Shown: piece by piece, positions 1-11,688 of the stretch | Position numbering within the stretch: the first letter of the stretch is position 1 | Layout of the letters: each line of letters opens with the position of its first letter | Source of the DNA: Perkinsus olseni | Taxonomy: Eukaryota; Perkinsozoa; Perkinsida; Perkinsidae | DNA length: 64,000 nucleotides | Assembly (NCBI GenBank): GCA_013115135.1 | Contig: JABANP010000051.1 | Span: 1 to 64,000, forward strand | Reading direction: 5' to 3' | Position numbers and translations under genes: made by a program | Notes under the pieces: model-generated | The model's database searches: none | The model's input: the letters and a program-made list of their open reading frames with translations, nothing else | What the model was told of the DNA's origin: nothing

Positions 1-973
1 CAGTGACCTCGTTCATCCTACCACCCTTCGAAGAAACTTGGAGGCGACTGAATTGGCCACTGCGTACAACCGCGTCGTTGCAACTGTCGACCCTCGACTC
101 GAAGCTTGTCGAGCTGTAGTCGGGGAGTACCCAGAAACGGTCGTCAGGGCCAGCGATCGGACGTACTCTATAGGGAGCGCTGTAGGCTGATTCCTGCTAC
201 AAAGCAAGTTTCGGGCTCGGCACTCTCGACACATACCTCTGCCGCGAGATCAGCCTAGCTGGAATAGATAAAACACTTACCGCTGTCTAACTTTTGTGAG
301 CTACATCCTGCATTCCCCACCATGGACGCGAAGTGCTCTTCGTGCCTGGCCAGGCTGCGTTATTAGCGGACTCACCATGAGCAGCCGATGAGCTATGAGC
401 CTGATCTACATGAACAGAAGAGGCTTCGCTCCGCTCGCTTTGCTCATTGTCTTTTATCTTCATCGTGGTCATGTTTAGCTTCCCCAGTTGGCAGGCAACC
501 GTCCACTCGCCCCATATTCCGCCGTATCACAGGAAGTCCGCCCTATCCCCCTCTGTCTGTCCTTGAGAACCGCTAGCTAGTTGTACAGATTACACATTGT
601 TGCCGACAACTTGTTGGAGTCTATCCCAACGGTGTCGTCAATCCCTCTGTTAGTATTTAGCGGAAATTTACAACCAGACTCGGATAGTTTGCTTTTGTTG
701 CGAACACGATTCACCCATGGTCAGCGCAGAGAAATTGACGGGTACGAGAGTTGGTGGGCACCCTCATTATTATTCAGCTGAGGAAAGGTGATAGACGATA
801 ACGAGGTCCAGACTCTGCTGGACGTTGTGGATACCCTCGTCATAACAGCACACGATGAGTAGACTGACTGACCAACTGAGCAGACAGCAACGTTGGCAGA
901 ACCGATAACGCGGGAATAGGGGAAGGCTCATCGATGGGCTATTTAGAAGTTGCGGAGCAGCCTACTTGTCCGA
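1..973. other. No confident gene
   Basis: Only short unrelated open frames are seen on both strands, with no domain or splice pattern I can support. It contains one copy of a recurring 12-mer (reverse complement of GCGGAGCGAAGC at 423-434). The sequence is unremarkable up to the left flank of the transposon at 974. Confidence 0.5.
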
Positions 974-981
974 GTCTGATG
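974..981. repeat. Target-site duplication, left copy
   Basis: GTCTGATG directly abuts the left terminal inverted repeat and is repeated exactly at 2846-2853 next to the right one. This fixes the element's insertion boundaries. Confidence 0.9.
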
Positions 982-2845
982 TAGAGACGGGCAAATTTAC
1001 GGTTTCTACTACGGAACGGTACGGACTACGGGAACCAAACCGTAGCACGGTACGGTTACGGAAGAAGGGTACGGATTACGGAAACAGCCCGTGACTTGTA
1101 ATCTGCGGAGTTGATGAACTCGACACTTACTGGTCGCAGAAACTCTAGCAAATCACGTCAGCGACACGGAAGTTAAGAAGACACATTAATTAATGTACGG
1201 AAGTGGATGATGATTGCGGTAGGGATGTCAACGGTTGCGTAAAAGCATCAGTGCGCGTAGGCTGTCCCCAGCTAAACGGGACCGTCTCACCCTGCTCAAC
1301 GACCCGGCTAGGCTGAAAGCCTCTTCCGAACTTACGGAAGAGGCTTGCATACAAGAAAGAAGCATGGCCACGGTCCTCAGAATGGAAATATCGCTCGTCT
1401 CCGGTGCTCTCCAATACTCAACGAAGTCACAGCGACGCCTCAGACACCTCAGCTTATCTGCATACACCTGGAGTTCCTTTGACAGGGTGGTCGGGTTTTC
1501 ATCAGATGTAGATAGGCTCCGTCGCTGTAGACCGCTCAGCAAATCATCCGAGTCCTCGTTTGTGGCTTGGCTCAGCTCTGTAACTTGCTGGGCCCTAGAA
1601 TCATCGATACCGAAATACTCCACCACAGCCTCTATGCTGCGTTTCCCATCGACAGTAGACTCAGTAGTAGTGTACCGAGGATCCAAGAATGAGGCAGCAA
1701 CGTATATATGACCAACGATGTCGTCCTCATTGTCCACCACCAAGGCGTGCTTGAAGTACTTCTCGACAGAGGATACCAAGAAAACCCGCGACTCCTCTAC
1801 ACGCTCAACCAGTTGGGAGTCGAAAACGATCAATAATATCGACATCCTCAGAATGCTCATCAACTCCATCTTCTGGTGCAGCTTGCAGGTGCGTAAGCGT
1901 CGGCACTAGCGCCGCAGGCGAGCGCTTGCTTCGTCTCCGTATTTGCACCACTCTACACTGCGCGGGCTTCGTGTAGTTCGTCATGCAAATCCTGCTCCGA
2001 TGCACACGACCCACCCTAAACTCGTCGAACTCGACTCGTCCCGCCCTGCCGATGATAGCTGTGGCTATTGGACTACGAGGCAACAGCAATGCACAGAACG
2101 AGTAAGTCCAATACCAAACAAAACCCCCCAAACCCCACAGAGATCATCGGTAGGGCTAACTTACCGGTCTTCGCAGCATCGGCGAGCTTTTTACAATTCG
2201 CGTCAAGGAACCTCTCTACAGTGCATTGCCTTTTGAAATGCACTGTTCTCGACCACGTTCAAGGGAAGACCAGCCTCCACCACAAGCTCGATGAGGGTTT
2301 CGAGAGAGAAAGTTCGCGCTCCTTTTTGTTTCGAAACCCTTTCGAATTCCGCCTCGGTCTCAGCTTCCCGAACAGTGCAGGATTTTTCGTGCGCCCTTAC
2401 ACCACTCAAGCTGCCGCGATTCATTTTGATCTTCTTGAAGCAACGAGGGCACTCTGCCATCGGAATCTCTTCGCCCTCACCCTCCATGGGATCGACTCTG
2501 CGCCACTTCGGGAAATGCTTCTCCAGGCTTGTGGGTCGCTTGCGCGAAGCAGATGACATGGTTAATAAAGTTTATTAAATAAACGGTTAAAGCCTTTGTG
2601 GTGGACTGGCTTAGAATAGCTTCCGAACTGACATCCAACTCAACTAGTCACATCAACAATACGAGAGAGTCTCTCGGAGAGACGTTGCGCGCCGTGCAAT
2701 GGGGTACTTCAATGAACCTCGCTTCGCCAGCGTGCGATACACGTTCTACGCTTTTACGGTACCGTAACTCGGTACGGTACGGCTTTCGAACCCGTAAACG
2801 TTCTTATCAATTTACGGACCGTAACCGTAATTTTGCCCATGTGTA
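982..2845 (-). mobile_element. hAT-superfamily DNA transposon, about 1.86 kb
   Basis: The element is bounded by imperfect terminal inverted repeats. The left end reads TAGAGACGGGCAAATTTACGG and the right end, on the other strand, TACACATGGGCAAAATTACGG (about 18 of 22 positions match when the next base is included). It is flanked by identical 8-bp copies of GTCTGATG at 974-981 and 2846-2853; an 8-bp target duplication is the hallmark of hAT elements. Subterminal regions (1000-1110 and 2750-2835) are full of ACGG/CCGT direct and inverted repeats, as expected of transposase-binding sites. The minus strand encodes a BED zinc-finger segment and a hAT dimerisation domain. The element is short for an autonomous hAT, so it is probably internally deleted. 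Confidence 0.9.
1228..2559 (-). pseudogene. hAT transposase, internally deleted or frame-disrupted
   Basis: Two coding blocks on the minus strand. The 5' block (2559-2203, 118 aa) carries a BED-type zinc finger, with Cys-x2-Cys then His-x4-Cys around residues 36-60. The 3' block (1869-1228, 213 aa) has the hAT C-terminal dimerisation region: a DPRY motif near the start, a central YW, and near the end SVSSEEAFSLAG followed by an Arg-rich stretch, typical of this superfamily. Between them the frame changes: the BED block stops at 2203 although a good coding frame one base over continues to a GGTAAGTT donor near 2161, and the next block could begin after an acceptor near 1880. Together they give about 330 residues, against 600 or more for complete hAT transposases, so the catalytic core is largely missing. 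Cut-and-paste transposition is the family function; this copy is unlikely to be active. Confidence 0.8.
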
Positions 2846-2853
2846 GTCTGATG
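2846..2853. repeat. Target-site duplication, right copy
   Basis: Exact copy of GTCTGATG at 974-981, on the outer side of the right terminal inverted repeat. Confidence 0.9.
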
Positions 2854-2859
2854 GGTTTC

Positions 2860-3330
2860 CCATTGAATCGAACAGCTCAATAACCTTCGCCTGTTTCTTT
2901 TGCAAGACTTTGACTGAGACTGAGACTGACGGAGGCATACCCTAGGCGGAAGCTGATAGCAGATAGCCCGGTGCATCGGCCATTAGTATGATCTATCACG
3001 TGAGGCTGGCAGTAGGCAAAGGTATGAGAGTATCACAACGATACCATTAAATAAGGGACTCTCACACTGGGCTAGTAACGCGGCAAGTCGCTTTCATGCG
3101 GCACAATACGCCCAACGACAGACGATGCCTGCCGTGTCTGTGGCGAGGAGTGCCACACCGACCATCTGTCAATTGATGGTTCTGTTATGAAGGGTCTCTG
3201 AGGCCCCGAGTGGGAGCCCCATCCTACGCCGACGAGGAGAGAAGAACTCATCAATCGAAATAATGAATACCTTCAACTCGACTGTATCTTTTATGAACAT
3301 GAACATCGTTACAGCTAACATGATCATCAC
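2860..3330. other. No gene; possible retroelement scrap
   Basis: No sustained coding. One plus-strand stretch near 3120-3200 reads CRVCGEECHTDH, loosely like the Cys-His cluster near the end of non-LTR reverse transcriptases, but it is far too short to assign. The 3' flank of the secreted-protein array begins near 3280. Confidence 0.35.
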
Positions 3331-3333
3331 ACA

Positions 3334-4277
3334 TCAATGCCTCTCAATGTTTGCGCCTTTCCGGTTGCGAATTCTCGCAATAATTTTATCAATATTTTTC
3401 CGAACGAACTGACCAACCCACTGCTCTCCTTGGCTGTAGTCCTCAGGAGGAGTACCCTCAATATAGCGGAATAGCCGATCGCAGCTGCTCTTCTGAAGGG
3501 GACGGCCGAAATTATTTATGAGCTAGGTGGGCGAAAGGATTGACTGCATTGAACTCTCTTCGAAATTCATCGGCAGGTAATTCAAAAAATTCCATTCCTC
3601 CACCTCTGGATCGTACAACTTGAAAGCCCTGTATGTCCAATATAGTGTCGAACCTGAGTTCAAAGTGATTTAAAAAAGACGTTGCAGAGAATACCTCATG
3701 AAGTAACCGGAGCGGCTTAATCCGTTTCATTCAACGATAAATTGGGGAGCTCTTATTTTTTCGTGTTTTACGAAAGCGTATGAGCACGAAAGTGCCTTAC
3801 CAGAAGTGTAACCAGTTACCGTTTCCCATCCCTTCTTCCCAGCGGATAAGTAAGTTTCTCTTATCCAACGTCACCGATAGATAAGGATATTCTTTCGGTG
3901 AGGCATACATTTTTTTGCAAACGGTTTCGAAAGGGTAGGTCACCTGAGCCAGGACCACCTCAAGGTACGGTCTGCAGGAGATGAATATTATACGGAATAT
4001 ACTCGAACGGTTGGCAGTAGAAGACAGAAGGAAGATCCGAGGATGGACTAGTGACATCCTCATGATGTCCTCATTCACAGCAATCTACTCCCAGCGCTAC
4101 TCATCTGAATTATGTAACCGCCCACGGGTGCAGGTCTAAACTGAGTGAGCTGAGTGAAAGAAGGAAGGCCTCTCGGCGATTCCCCCCTCCACGTACCTTG
4201 GACTGCGAGGCAGTCTGCATGGCCACGGTGACCGTGACCAGAGCCGGCAGCACGGACAGGAGGGAGTGACCGAGCAT
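3334..4277 (-). pseudogene. Secreted-protein paralogue 1 (frame-disrupted)
   Basis: First of three tandem paralogues. Exon 1 (4277-4197) encodes 27 residues starting MLGHSLLSVLPAL, a signal peptide, and ends at an AAG|GTACGT donor. Exon 2 (3943-3801) encodes VTYPFETVCKK and ends LHFW. Exon 3 begins at 3653 after CTCAG and reads into the conserved VNPFAHL. Directly after this the frame hits a stop at 3512, while the homologous C-terminus (QKSSCDRLF, then IEGTPPEDY) continues in a different frame to a stop at 3334. Compared with the other two copies about 8 nt are missing, so this copy encodes a truncated product or is a pseudogene. The family has no name I recognise. Confidence 0.7.
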
Positions 4278-4299
4278 CACACTGGAATGGGGCGGAAAA

Positions 4300-5260
4300 G
4301 TGTCGTACAATAACGAATACCTTTTCGAGCGGAAGCTTTCGCCCGCCGGTGTGATCGAACCCTGGCTGGCAGCCGCTACCATTTCTCGCTCAGGCAGTGA
4401 CGGCGTCGCGTGGTGTCCGCCGTGGAAATCAACAGCTTCGCATGTGCAGATTCACCATGTTCTATTCGAAGCTGAGATCCTCAATAGAGTTGTGGAATGC
4501 CCCAACCGTTTGATCGGAATCGAATTGCATAGAATAGACAGCGAGACACAGCAGAGAATAATGGCGCCGGCAAACACCGCTGACCTACCAAGGACGGCCA
4601 AGTATGGTTTACTCATCATAGAAGTGGAGTAGGTGTCACTCCGCCCTAGCGTCCGCTATTTTTACGGCGCCTAAATAATGTCGAGAAGATGCCGGATGCA
4701 CCAGTGTGGTTGGGAGATCCTTTTTAGTAGAAAAGTTTTTAGCGAGGGAACCGCTATGAAGGAGTTATAAACACAGAAACTGGCATCGTTACTCGAGATC
4801 CATCCGTACCCCGTCGCTTTTTCGTGACGTCTTGGAACAGCTGATTTTCCAGTATTTCATACAGGATCATATTGATCATGACGATATGGTTGTTGCATGC
4901 CATTGTTCGCGAGCCTGCTCACTGAGCTGAACTGCTCACGGTAACAACACCAGCGGCTGTTAGTACTCTTTACGTGGGGCTCTTGGACGGCGTTAAGTCC
5001 GGACCGTCCATGACTGTATACAGACCGGAGCAAGTGTACGCGTTTTGTAGAGCGTCTTTCACGCCTTGTGAGGGCCACTGCTGTAATACTGATCTATGCA
5101 TTCCGCGGGTTCAATTATAGTCACTGTAGCAATTCCCACTGTAGTGCAGTGGTAAAGCTAATAAAGAGTCTATGTTATACTGTAAAACTTGTGCACTTCC
5201 TTACAAGGGAATCCCTAGCCACGATGCTCTTCAGCTCGAAAGCGCCAGCCTTATCAAGCA
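4300..5260. other. Spacer between paralogues 1 and 2
   Basis: The first part (4300-4390) is the 5' flank of paralogue 1. The rest has only short incoherent frames and no repeat of note. Confidence 0.4.
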
Positions 5261-5523
5261 TGGTTGACCCGACAGTATCTTTTATGAATATACACAACTT
5301 TCGTACTCTCCTCGGCTGCTACTCCCAACCCAACGGATATACCAACGCAATTCACCAGCCTTTGCAACAACCACTGAGATGGACTCATTCAAGGACAACC
5401 TCCTGACTCTGTACTTTCAACCAGCGGATGAACTGTCAAATATCAATCACAGTTGGTTGGAGCATCTCCACCACAACCCTCAAGGGCGAGAGGACGTGCC
5501 CTGTCAAGCCTGATAGCAAAATT

Positions 5524-6264
5524 TTAATGCTTCCTGGTTCTTCGCTCGTTCCAGCCGTGCGCTTTTTCGACAAACTCATCCATCTTATCCTCGAGGAATT
5601 TGCCAATCCATTTACTGTCAGCATGCTTATATCCTTCAGGTGCACTGCTCTCGATGAGGTCGATCAAATCTTCGCAAGTTTCTCTCTTCCGCGGGCGGTC
5701 GAATTTCCTCAAAATTTCGTCGACCAGATGCGCGAAGGGGTTGACTGCCGCGAAGGCATTCCTTATTTCCTCGGACGACCCTTTGACAACTTGAGACTTC
5801 CTTTTACGAATGAGCACGGCTCGAATGCCGGCCTTGCCATCCTGGCGGAGCCTGAGGGTTGTACGCTCACAATACGGTGTTCAACTCAATCGTGGACGGA
5901 CGTTACCAGAAGCGAAACTGAATTTCTCTGGGCACCTCCCACTCGAAAATGAGGTTGGTTCCGTCCAGGAGGACTCTCATGAAATGATCATCAGCTGGAG
6001 GGGAATAAAGCTTAGTACAAGCACCAATAGAAGAGTAGTATACCTGATGAGTAGGGCGATGGATGGTATCGGGCAGTCGGCCAGGACGCCCCGCTCCAAT
6101 GCACGGTGGACGGTTATGCAACCACCCTCGAGTGCAATTGAGTGGAAGAAGGGAAGCACCCCGGCTATTCTCCCTCCACGTACCTTGGACTGCGAGGCAG
6201 TCTGCATGGTCATGGTGACCGTGGCCAAAGCCGGCAGTACGGACAGGAGGGAGTAACCGAGCAT
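5524..6264 (-). CDS. Small secreted protein, paralogue 2
   Basis: Three exons: 6264-6184, 6043-5907 and 5851-5524, giving 181 residues, exactly the length of paralogue 3. Exon 1 is a signal peptide (MLGYSLLSVLPALATVT). Exon 2 has one Cys in IGACTKLYSPP and ends QFRFW, with the Trp codon split by a 55-nt intron. Exon 3 is charged and helical, with the family motif VNPFAHLV near residue 122 and a basic C-terminus. The start was chosen because it is shared by all three copies and begins the signal peptide; upstream in-frame ATGs differ between copies. Function is unknown. An N-terminal signal without a membrane anchor suggests secretion or delivery to an endomembrane compartment. Confidence 0.75.
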
Positions 6265-6686
6265 TGCACTGGAGGGAGGCGGAAAGGTGTTGTACAACAA
6301 CGAATTCCTTTTCGAGCCGAAGCTTGCGCCCGCCGGTGTGATCGAGCCAGTGGCCCAGTTTCCAGTGGGAGGAAGGCGGCCGTAGCGACGCTACTCCAGT
6401 GAAGTGACGGTACCGCTGTTCCATTGATGCGTGCAAGCTCACGTATAGGGCTTCATCAGTAGCAACCAATCTGGCTGCTCTGAGTAGGTCAGTCAGAAGG
6501 ACTCGAGCGTGCAACTCTCCCGACTTTCCGGTCACATTTGCGTCTTCTCTTCCCTACGGTGTAGCGCAGGCATGCACCAGATCCACCCACCGAAGTTCAA
6601 TTCGGTTACCGAATATTGAACAGATTTAACCCAACAGTATCTTCTATCAACATGAACATCATCACAATTAACGTGACAATCACACT

Positions 6687-7435
6687 TCAATCCTTCTTGA
6701 TGCTTCGGGCCTTCCATTCACGAGCCTTCTCGAAAAAGGCCGTGATCTTGTCATCAATGAAAGCATCAACCCAATCCTTGCCAGCGCCTTCGTAGCCCTC
6801 AGCGGGCTTACCCTCAATGAAGCTGAGTACATCCGTGCATTCGCTCTTCCTGAACGGGCTGCTGAACTTGCTCGGAATGTCCTCAACCAAATGGGCGAAG
6901 GGATTGACTCCCTCGAAGGCCTGCACCATCTCTTCAGACGCGCCTTTCACGCTAGCAGCCTCCGCGTGTCGCTTAACTGTGAGTCCCTGTGCGTCTTCTT
7001 GGCGTTTGACCCTGAGAAGGAGAGCTCTTTGAAATCATCTTCGGAGCACACTAGCTACGAGTTACCAGAAATCAAATTCATAGTTCTTGGACTTCCGCCA
7101 CTTGAAAATGAGAACTGATCGATCCAAGTAAACTCCGAGGAAGTGCTCCTTTCCGGGAGGAGAGTACAACTTCTCACAGCTTCTACCAATGTTATTGAAA
7201 ATTACCTGGAGGAGAAGGATGATGAGAAACAACGACAATCCATGATCATCAACTCATGCTTCAATACTTCACGGCAAGTCCCGCTACCCCGGCGGCTGTG
7301 CATCACCAGTGTTGAGTACAGCCGTTAGTCGAGGTGGTCCCCCCCTCCACGTACCTTGGACTGCGAGGCAGTCTGCACAGCCATGGTGACCGTCGCCAAA
7401 GCCGGCAGTACGGACAGGAGGGAGTGACCGAGCAT
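6687..7435 (-). CDS. Small secreted protein, paralogue 3
   Basis: Three exons: 7435-7355, 7205-7066 and 7011-6687, together 546 nt (181 residues plus stop). The introns are about 149 nt and 54 nt, both GT-AG. Exon 1 encodes the shared signal peptide. Exon 2 reads VIFNNIGRSCEKLYSPPG and ends YEFDFW. Exon 3 starts VKRQEDAQG, contains VNPFAHLVEDI, then a Glu/Lys-rich tail ending KKD. Splice sites sit at the same codons as in paralogue 2, which strongly supports both models. Identity between paralogues is highest in exon 1 and around the NPFAHL block and low elsewhere, the pattern expected of diversifying secreted proteins. I do not recognise the family. Confidence 0.78.
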
Positions 7436-7783
7436 TGCACTGGAAGGGAGGCGGAAAGGTGTTGTGCGTTGCAATTTCCTTTTCGAGCCGAAGCTCGCGC
7501 CCGCCGGTGTGGTCGAGCCAGTGGCCCTCAGTGCTCCTCCGGTCGCAGTGTCACATTAGTGTTGGCTAAGACCGAGGAGACGTTTTCTCCCTTTTCGCTG
7601 AAGACTGACCGTCGTAGTCCTAGGCCCCCTCTTCCGCTGTTGGCTTTCTTACCATCGCCGATGTGACGGTTGAACGCGAGCCACCTCAAGATTGATAATA
7701 GACGAGGGTGTAATGTACCGTGAAAGTAAATCTTTGATTAATGGTAGACACATGTATGATGGTGGTGATGCAACTTGGTACAC

Positions 7784-10700
7784 TCAGAGGAAGTCCTTCT
7801 CAGAATTCTCATCGACTGCGGCCCCTTTCTGAGGGGACGGCGTTCCGGGGGGTAAGGATGATTTCCTGACGACAGGCGGCGCTCCGCCCAGGGACGTATC
7901 CGAGCTTGCCCACCGCTTCCCAGCGATCGAGTCAATCTGTTTCTGATCAGCCGTCCAGTCCAACTCATCGAAGAGGAAGTCCAAATCACCTTCGTTCTCG
8001 ACCAGCGTCTGGCACACCATCAGCGGCTGCTGTCCGTAGCCATACAGCCTACCTCCTCAGCAGACCCCTCCGCATCACCCGGAGAGGCTCCGATAACGCT
8101 CTTTCGCTTCTGTTGGCGGCTGGCCTGTAGCCTCTCACGATACCTCGCACACTCTCGCCGGACCTAAGCACTCGGGCTACTGCCCCCCCCCGGCCAGACG
8201 GTTCCACCTACCTGCTGCAGGACAGTTTCCTTCCACCGTTTGAACTCCTCTTCATATTCCTGAGGCGTGACGGCGGCTACTCGAAAGGTTGGAAAAGAAA
8301 CCAAATACTTGGACTATGCGATCGGCCTTCTGCTCTGCTCGACTCCGAGCCTCGCACTGAACGGCCAGCTCCCTCGCATGGACAGCCTCTTGGTGCTCAA
8401 GGGAAGCTTAAAAAACAGCATAACCCATGACGAGGCTACGGCGAAGTACCCCTCGCCTTGTTCAAGCATCGCCAATGCATTCGATAAGGCTGATTCATAC
8501 TGGTCCAAATCGAAGTTGTGAGTTGTGGTAGCGCCATCAGAATCGGGCGGGCTGTCGGGACCGAAACCAACCAGGGCGTTCAGTTGGTACCTGCCCGGAC
8601 CAAGTCGAATGGTCAGAGGGCATTCGATAAGCACATTAAGACAGGCCTGAGCTCAGCGGCGTTGTGGCCGAATACAGTTGGGTCATCCAGCAGCTCGAGG
8701 ACCTCATTGCACATGTTGCAGAAGGCGTACCTAGAGGGTTAATGAGGGGGTTCGACACTCACGCCGCAGTAGCAGCCCACCTCGCTGGAGGCGGAGGGCT
8801 CCTTACGGCCTCCCGTTGCCGACTGGATGACGATGATGGAGTAAAGTTCGTGTCAGCACCAATAAGGTCCGTCCAGAGTCTCTTGAGGCCTTTGGAGACA
8901 GTCGCACCTGACGGAGGCTGGTGGAGGGGCCATGCTGGTCGGATGCTACCCGAGAAGTAGGACGCATGCGGTGCTCGGTGCTCCGCTGCTGGTCGGTGAT
9001 GTCGATGATGGTGATGAGCTGCTGGCCAGCTGCTGCTGATCACGCACCTACCACACCATGCGCAACTCGTGTGGAGTATTGACCACGGAGTCCACCTCCA
9101 TGTGACAGGAGAGCTCATCGTTCATCGCCTTCATCGCCGCCAATTCCACCGCCTGGTCAACAATCTTACTTTGCAAGATCACAGCCTCGGCCGCCTGAAG
9201 GAGCACCATCAGCAATTAGTCGGCCCCCTGTCCAGAATGTGAAAACGCGTAACCGATTTTCTATTGAAATTCACCAGTGACGTATTACATATCAAAACAA
9301 GATTCGAAATCAACAGGTTATTCTCTTCCGCAGGGTCCTTTCCGTTTTCTCTGTCCCAAAAATTTCCCGATTCTCGATTTTTCCTCTACGTCCTTATGCA
9401 AGAAACGGTGACCCGTGCGTACGTTATTGGAAATCTGGGCCTCCGCCTGCTGACGGTATTCATAGAGCTCGCGAGAGACGGCGTCCAACTGCGCTTGGAG
9501 CTGACTCTGACAGGCCAGTGGTCGGCAGGAGGTCCGTGGCGAGAGGATACTCACGGTCTTGCTCCGATCAATCACAGCGGTTTCTTCAGCATTCTTCGCG
9601 TGCTGCCGCCAGTCTGCTGATACCTGACAAGGCTGCTGCTTCTGGTCGGATAATATCGGGCCATATTGCAACAGGAGTTACGTGATAGATGGTATGAATG
9701 GTAAACCAACGAACGCCCGGAAGGCGATGAGAAGGGGGGGGGCACGATTCTTCTACTACTGATACAGGAGAGCTCAGGAGGCTTTCAATAGGTACTTAGA
9801 AATGAAAGTGCTCGGCGGCCCTAGCGCCTGTGATGCCAGGCCGCGACCGATGTGCGAAAAAGGAAAGAAGAACGAGCGTCGCCCGAGGCCATAATTGCCC
9901 TGCTTCCACTTAGCCACCTCCCCCTCCCGATGCATCAGCTGGGCATGCAGCTTATCACGTTCTCGTCCGAGCTGCAGCACACGACCCCGGCACTCTTCCT
10001 GAAGGGCCCCTGGACCACCACTCGGGAATAAGGCGTTACCTCTAAGTCACTCAGTCTCCGCTCGATGATGCTCTCCGAAGCCTCAGCTGCAGCGGCACTG
10101 GTCTTGCCATTTTTCACTTCGCGCGGTGCTGGGGCGAGCTTGTAGGTGTCCCTGGGAAGAAGGGAAATACCAAGCTGGTCGAAGGCAGCGAGCCTGGTAC
10201 TGAGAATCACGTCGGACTGCCGCTAGGAGGTCCTCAAGCCAGCATACAACGCAACGTGTGAAAGTGCAGGAAGGGCAGCGATGGGCTATGGCGGAATCAT
10301 CGCTGAAGAAGACCCCCACCTGAAGCAGAGTAAGGCAGGATTATCCCCTATTGTGAGAGAGGCATCTTTGAGGTGAGGCGACAGGAGGACGAGGTGTTCG
10401 TCCCCGACCCGATCGGCCGGATTTGAAATATCGTAAAAGACCTTTCCTCGGCGGGGTGGATATACCTTAACCGAGGGAAGGTTTCACCCGAATGAGACTA
10501 GGCAATTGCCAAGCACCTTCCCTCTTTGCTAGTGATTGTCGCGCCACCACTGACTACGCGTGTTTCCTCTCAGCGAGCGCATCTTTTCTTCGTTGACGTA
10601 TTCTCTATCTTCTTAATCATGTCCGAGAACAGTGAGAGGTCTAGTAGCCAATCGTACGCTCACTACTATCTTCATAGTGAGCAGAATCGAAGACGCATGA

Positions 10701-11688
10701 TATGGATCCGGTTCCTGTCAGCATCACTTTCAATGACAACAGGCTCACCTCAAGCAGTGGTACTCCACATGCACTGCAGCTTGCTCCCTCCAGAACACCG
10801 CACCTCAGCAATGGTTGCAGGACCTAGAGAGGGCGTACCAGCTTTCTGGGACCACCACAGAGCGCCACCCTGGTTACACGATCGTGGCCGTTGCATGAGG
10901 GACAGCACATTGTCGGTGATGATGATGGACTCAGCGACAACCTCGGGCTGCGGGGATACTGGTCACGAGGGATCTTTCAAGTAGCTCTTACATCGTGCTG
11001 GTGCTGTCTATCGTCTGAAGCCCAGCCTGAGCAGCCGGGGGCGAGCGGACTGTCGGGTCCGCCTCTGAGAGCGAGAAGATAGAAACGACTCTCGGAGGTC
11101 GCTGGGCAAACAGCTAACGTCCTCAGCGATACAATTCTGTAGTTCAGAATCGATCCTAGGTTTCATAATTGGTTTATCGAACCCACCCCAGGAATCCCTA
11201 AGGCTTCGGGAAAATTGTGGCTCGAAATTCACTTCCCGATGTGAGGCTGTGAGAAGGGATAGCAACAGAGTTTACTTGATCTAATATGGGGACTGGACGA
11301 GGACGCCGATCGGCCTTCCCTCGGTGAGCTGTCTCCTTTCCAGTGCTGGAAGGGGGCTGAGGAAGACAAGGACACTGTCATGTACCACACACAGGCCAAA
11401 ACCTACGCGGACCATCGCCCCTCTCGTCCAGTATCTTATCATCGAAAGCACTGTCAGCGTACCTGCAGTGACCGTTGCTGGTCAGGACGGCACCCCTCCC
11501 CACCTGTCCCTCGGGCTGTTGGTCCAGACCTGACCCTCCTGCTCAGCTCTATACCGCACTTTCGACAACTTAGCTTGCAGGTCCTCGCTTGCACTGTTCA
11601 GCGACGCCGTCCGACCATGACCAGCGGAAGGAGCGTCTTTCTTAGGGCTTGTCTCTTTGTCATCGGGTGACCTCATTAATGGTATCAA
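7784..11688 (-). CDS. Multi-exon coiled-coil protein of unknown identity
   Basis: A minus-strand gene assembled from short exons. The likely start is near 11676-11688 (MRSPDDKETSPKK) in a charged, Ser-rich segment. Later coding blocks include FDQLGISLLPRDTYKL followed by an Ala/Glu-rich helix (10210-10050), LGRERDKLHAQLMHREGEV (9980-9910), QLQAQLDAVSRELYEYRQQ (9540-9430), a helix with QSKIVDQAVELAAM (9200-9060), CNMCNEVLELLDD (8730-8650), GFGPDSPPDSDG and DLDQYESALSNALAML (8600-8460), EYEEEFKRWKETVLQQ (8260-8210) and RYRERLQASRQQKRKS (8150-8080). The last exon ends with a disordered Pro/Ser tail at 7784. Most blocks are heptad-like. Exon joins are approximate, and some blocks could belong to a second gene. 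I do not recognise the protein; a cytoskeletal or basal-body role would be a guess. Confidence 0.6.
11126..11182 (-). repeat. Dispersed ~55-bp repeat, copy 1
   Basis: On the minus strand it reads like GTTCGATAAACCAATTATGAAACC followed by a near-palindrome GATCGATTCTGAAC. It is related to the copies at 12949-13001, 14101-14155 and 14636-14687. It lies inside the coiled-coil gene, presumably in an intron. Confidence 0.5.

Larger units (their letters stand above)
3280..7480 (-). repeat. Tandem array of three paralogous gene units
   Basis: Each unit carries the same parts in the same order: a 3' flank with a motif like CAGTATCTT(T/C)TAT(G/C)AA (near 3285, 5270, 6637), three exons, and a conserved 5' flank starting GCCCGCCGG (near 4341, 6327, 7498). 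Unit spacing is unequal (about 2.0 and 1.2 kb). The 5' flank and exon 1 are the most conserved parts, so promoter and signal peptide appear to be maintained while the mature protein diverges. Confidence 0.75.

Noticed and set aside
3120..3200. Cys-His cluster CRVCGEECHTDH as a non-LTR retrotransposon terminus
   Set aside because: Too short, with no adjacent reverse-transcriptase sequence; mentioned only as a weak possibility.
4350..4375. T-arm-like CAGGGTTCGATCACAC upstream of paralogue 1
   Set aside because: The homologous positions in paralogues 2 and 3 lack the motif; it sits in the shared 5' flank and looks coincidental.
5428..5952. 174-residue plus-strand frame opposite secreted paralogue 2
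   Set aside because: Antisense shadow of the exon 3/exon 2 coding strand, whose splice structure matches paralogue 3 exactly.
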